A stretch of 10,890 nucleotides of DNA. Origin: Psilocybe azurescens. Lineage: Eukaryota > Basidiomycota > Agaricomycetes > Agaricales > Agrocybaceae. Shown here one piece after another: positions 8,941 through 10,890 of this stretch. The first letter of the stretch is position 1. Each line of letters opens with the position of its first letter. Made by a program: the position numbers and the translations under genes. The notes under the pieces were generated by a model. That model was not told the DNA's origin and ran no database searches. It was given only the letters and a program-made list of their open reading frames with translations. The DNA is taken from the NCBI GenBank assembly GCA_023853785.1, contig JAJIRX010000308.1, forward strand, positions 1 to 10,890. Direction: 5' to 3'.

Positions 8941-8984
8941 CAGCTATAGCTAGATTTTAATTGGAATGTATTTTCTTAGGGTGC

Positions 8985-9060
8985 ATTCATGCAATAATGT
9001 GATATATACATATATAATATATTGAAAACTATATACTACATTGTTACCTACAATATTATC
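8985..9060. repeat. TA-rich module, copy 1
   Basis: Starts at ATTCATGCAATAATGT and contains a 30 bp core (9013-9042) identical to 10826-10855. Its flanks (CATGCAAYAATGT to the left, ATTATCT to the right) are also shared with the second copy. It is strongly AT-rich with no open frame. Confidence 0.75.
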
Positions 9061-9079
9061 TACTAACGAAGTTGATCAC

Positions 9080-9200
9080 TGAAACATAAAAAATAAATAG
9101 AAAAGAAATAAAAGAAAAACATACAAAATAGAGGAAAAAGGTAGATGAGAGGATACATAAAAAAAAAAAAGAGAAAACAAGACAAAAAAAAAAGGGGGCG
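9080..9200. repeat. A-rich/purine-rich low-complexity tract
   Basis: Almost all A and G on the plus strand, with A runs of 10 or more around 9165 and 9185 followed by GGGGG. It could be a decayed poly(A) tail or a simple polypurine tract. No gene is supported. Confidence 0.7.
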
Positions 9201-9219
9201 AGATGTTGGCCATGTCGCT

Positions 9220-9660
9220 CGTAGCCTCGCTGTACATGTTGTCGTCATTGTGGTGGCCGTCATATATGCTGCGATGGCCTTTGTACATGTTGTGATGACT
9301 GGCCGTGCATGTCCGGCATGTTGGTGTGTCTGTCGTACATGTCACCATTGTCGTGGTGGCCGCTGTACGCGTCGTTGTCGTTGTTGTGGTGGCCGCTGTA
9401 CATGTTGTCGTTGTCGTCACAGTGGCCGCTGTATGTGTCGTCATTGTCGTTGTTGCGGTGGCCGCTGTACATGTTGTCGTTGTTGTTGCAGTGACGGCTG
9501 TATGTGTTGTTGTCATTGTCGCAGTGGCTGCTGTATGTGTTGTCGTCATTGTCGTGGCCATTGTCATTGTTGTCGCAGCTGTTTTCATTTCTGTTGTACG
9601 CATTGTTGTTGTTGTTGTGGTGTTTGTACCTGCCATTGTTGTCATCCGTATGCATCCTGC
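9220..9660. repeat. 33 bp minisatellite with GTT/GTC trinucleotide core
   Basis: The motif GGCCGCTGTA and close variants recur at 9358, 9391, 9424, 9460, 9493 and 9526, with spacings of 33, 33, 36, 33 and 33 bp. They are separated by GTTGTCGTTGTCGTCA-like DNA. More degenerate units extend to both sides. Because the period is a multiple of three, frames on both strands stay open and translate as Val-, Cys-, Thr- or Asn/Asp-rich repeats. I treat these as repeat artefacts, although one strand gives an 11-residue unit like MYSGHxNNDND. Confidence 0.8.
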
Positions 9661-10110
9661 ATGCTGTTGTACTTGTTGCTGTACGTGCCAGTCATCATCA
9701 TTGTCGTTGGCCTATACAAAAAAAGAGGGAGGGGGAGGCGGTTAGTGGCGGCAGTATGCAGAATTCACGACTTACCTGGGGTCGTGGATTCGTTCCTTGT
9801 TTGCGTTGCCTCCCCTTGTTCCCGCCCTCGTTCTGTGTTTGCCTCACCTCCCTTGTTCCTCGTTCCCCACCCGTCTCGTTCCGCCCCTGTTCTGTACTCA
9901 CCTTCCTTTGTTTGCAGGTGTCCGCTTGTTCTTTGCCGGCCTCGGTTTGTTGCAATGCAATGCAATGCGTGTCGGGTCGGGTTGGCATGGGCCTGGCTCC
10001 GACCGACAACGGCAAGGTAGGGGGCATGCACAACGGCGGCAGTGGGGTGGTGGTGGTTGGAGGAAGACGTGGGGTGGTGGAAATAATAAACGGACCGACA
10101 TGGCATCAAT
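9661..10110. other. Pyrimidine-rich then G-rich DNA, no gene recognised
   Basis: The stretch 9780-9950 is C/T-rich with loose CCCTTGTTCC-like reiteration. A TGCAA microsatellite (about three units) follows at 9949-9967. The stretch 10033-10080 is G-rich (GGGGTGGTGGTGG, then GGGGTGGTGG) and could form a G-quadruplex. Overlapping open frames on both strands reflect base composition. There is no domain or intron evidence. Confidence 0.45.
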
Positions 10111-10112
10111 AA

Positions 10113-10126
10113 GTCACATATGTGAC
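10113..10126. repeat. Perfect 14 bp palindrome GTCACATATGTGAC
   Basis: The site is fully self-complementary, and a further GTCAC follows at 10134, which can pair with the GTGAC half across an ATTATTT loop. It lies in sequence with no coding support. It could be a binding site or a chance palindrome. Confidence 0.55.
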
Positions 10127-10205
10127 ATTATTTGTCACTTGCCGAGAAATGCCGATTGAATAGCTGTATTGGTATCTAGGCCATCAAATTTTAGACAATC
10201 ACAAA

Positions 10206-10280
10206 GCCCATATAGCTTAGTTAGTTTAGCGTTAGCGTCTGGTGTTCTCAGAGGCCTGAGTTCAATTCCTGTTGGTGTCA
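10206..10280 (+). ncRNA. tRNA-like sequence with Pol III A and B boxes
   Basis: The 75 bp stretch has TAGCTTAGTTAG in A-box position and GAGTTCAATTCC in B-box position, and TTTTTTT at 10281-10287 as a Pol III terminator. The D stem can form (GCT with AGC). An anticodon-like stem TCTG/CAGA encloses GTGTTCT, which would give anticodon GTT (Asn) if the loop is read as seven bases. The acceptor arms (GCCCATA, TGGTGTC) and the T stem pair badly, and there are about five extra bases after the D arm. A functional tRNA is therefore unlikely. A tRNA pseudogene or the head of a tRNA-derived SINE fits better. Confidence 0.5.
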
Positions 10281-10329
10281 TTTTTTTGCACTATAATAAA
10301 ATATAATAAAATATAAATAAAATCTTGGG

Positions 10330-10690
10330 ATCTTCCTCCACCTGGAGTCCATTTGAAATTGATGCTGGAATAGTGTATTCATGCTGATACACATGCTTCA
10401 TGAGTCAAATCCACATGGAATTCATATGGAGGATGGGAGACTCAAATGAAGTTCCACATAGAGTCCACATGGAGTTCCACATCCTCCACATTGGTCCATA
10501 TGGAGGATGAGTCAATTCCAACTGGACTCCATATGGAGTCTCCACCTCTAAATGGCTGGGACACTTGCAAAAAAAAGGTCACTAAACTCCATATGGACTC
10601 CATCAACTCCATGCCAGAGTTGGTGGCCTCCACATGGAATACCTGGGTGAGGGTAAAGACCTCGGATGTCCAGTGGATGTCCAGTGGACT
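10330..10690. repeat. Block B of GGACTCC/GGAGTCC palindromic short repeats
   Basis: This is the same family as the block at 8675-8917. Units include the 16 bp perfect palindrome GACTCCATATGGAGTC near 10525, repeated ACTCCATATGGA and CACATGGA variants, and GGATGTCCAGTGGA repeats near 10665-10690. Linkers differ from block A, so the two blocks share a motif rather than a long alignable unit. Short open frames on both strands here are by-products. Confidence 0.75.
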
Positions 10691-10807
10691 GTCACTGGTT
10701 TAATTGCAGACTTGGGAGGGGAGCAGGGACAGTAGCAGTGTTCTTGGAAGCTTTGGGAGCCATATTAAGGAAGCTAGGTCACTAGAATAATACTAATCTT
10801 ATCTTTA

Positions 10808-10862
10808 ATTCATGCAACAATGTAATATAATATATTGAAAACTATATACTACATTATTATCT
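10808..10862. repeat. TA-rich module, copy 2
   Basis: Starts ATTCATGCAACAATGT and contains the 30 bp core at 10826-10855 that is identical to 9013-9042, followed by ATTATCT. It is shorter than copy 1 because it lacks about 7 bp of TA repeat before the core and the GTTACCTACA insertion after it. Orientation is the same. Confidence 0.75.
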
Positions 10863-10884
10863 GACTTGTGAATTTCACTAAGTC
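10863..10884. repeat. Palindrome GACTTGTGAA...TTCACTAAGTC, copy 2
   Basis: This 22 bp site is nearly self-complementary (GACTT/AAGTC and GTGAA/TTCAC arms) and related to 8918-8940. Here it follows the TA-rich module directly, whereas copy 1 precedes its module. This suggests a repeating array in which palindrome and TA module alternate. Confidence 0.65.
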
Positions 10885-10890
10885 CAACTT

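Noticed and set aside
8599..8953. Plus-strand open frames rich in DSRWTPGGLQ-like units, and similar frames at 10442-10703
   Set aside because: They are translations of the GGACTCC/GGAGTCC repeats, and frames overlap on both strands.
9076..9655. Thr-rich, Asn/Asp-rich, Val-rich and Cys-rich open frames on both strands
   Set aside because: They are explained by the 33 bp repeat with a trinucleotide core. Several frames are open at once, with no intron, start context or domain.
9757..10109. Spliced gene suggested by a CCTTTGTTTGCAG acceptor near 9918
   Set aside because: The pyrimidine-rich composition produces acceptor-like strings by chance. No matching donor or protein-like exon was found.
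10206..10280. Functional tRNA-Asn
   Set aside because: The acceptor and T stems pair poorly and there are extra bases after the D arm. Only the promoter boxes and an anticodon-like hairpin are convincing.
8675..10690. CRISPR-like array
   Set aside because: Repeats are 7-16 bp, occur in both orientations, and are irregularly spaced with no constant-length spacers. The genome is also eukaryotic.

Overview
The window looks like nuclear DNA of a filamentous basidiomycete, most likely an agaricomycete. The evidence is a fungal-type TET/JBP dioxygenase domain, many 46-70 bp GT...AG introns that join reading frames in phase, and a Ty3/gypsy integrase remnant of the kind common in these genomes. No bacterial-style operon, CRISPR array or rRNA was seen.

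Left part (1-7,000): intron-rich, mostly plus-strand coding sequence interrupted by occasional single-base frame breaks. Two unrecognised multi-exon genes (about 101-1624 and 1656-3052) precede a TET/JBP-family 2-oxoglutarate/Fe(II) dioxygenase gene (about 3494-5028), with the HxD, distal His and distal Arg in place. Further exon-like stretches follow (5178-5504, a weak minus-strand piece near 5600-5734, 6285-6599 and 6610-6855). Published work links fungal TET/JBP expansions to KDZ DNA transposons, so this could be the cargo half of such an element. I see no recognisable transposase or terminal repeats, so that reading is inference.

Middle part (7,344-8,198): a minus-strand 3' fragment of a gypsy pol gene (integrase). 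Its DD35E acidic residues can be seen, but it carries three TGA stops and several frameshifts. It is cut off at about 8,199 by a 470 bp segment bounded by TGTTAG...CTAACA, which resembles an LTR.

Right part (8,672-10,890): repeat-derived DNA. Two blocks are built from short self-complementary GGACTCC/GGAGTCC units. Two copies of a TA-rich module share a 30 bp identical core, and two copies of a near-perfect GACTTGGTGAA-type palindrome are present. Between them lie an A-rich tract, a 33 bp minisatellite, pyrimidine-rich and G-rich DNA, and a tRNA-like sequence with Pol III A and B boxes and a T7 terminator.

The frame breaks on the left can mean either decaying mobile-element cargo or uncorrected long-read indels. 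The sequence alone cannot settle this.
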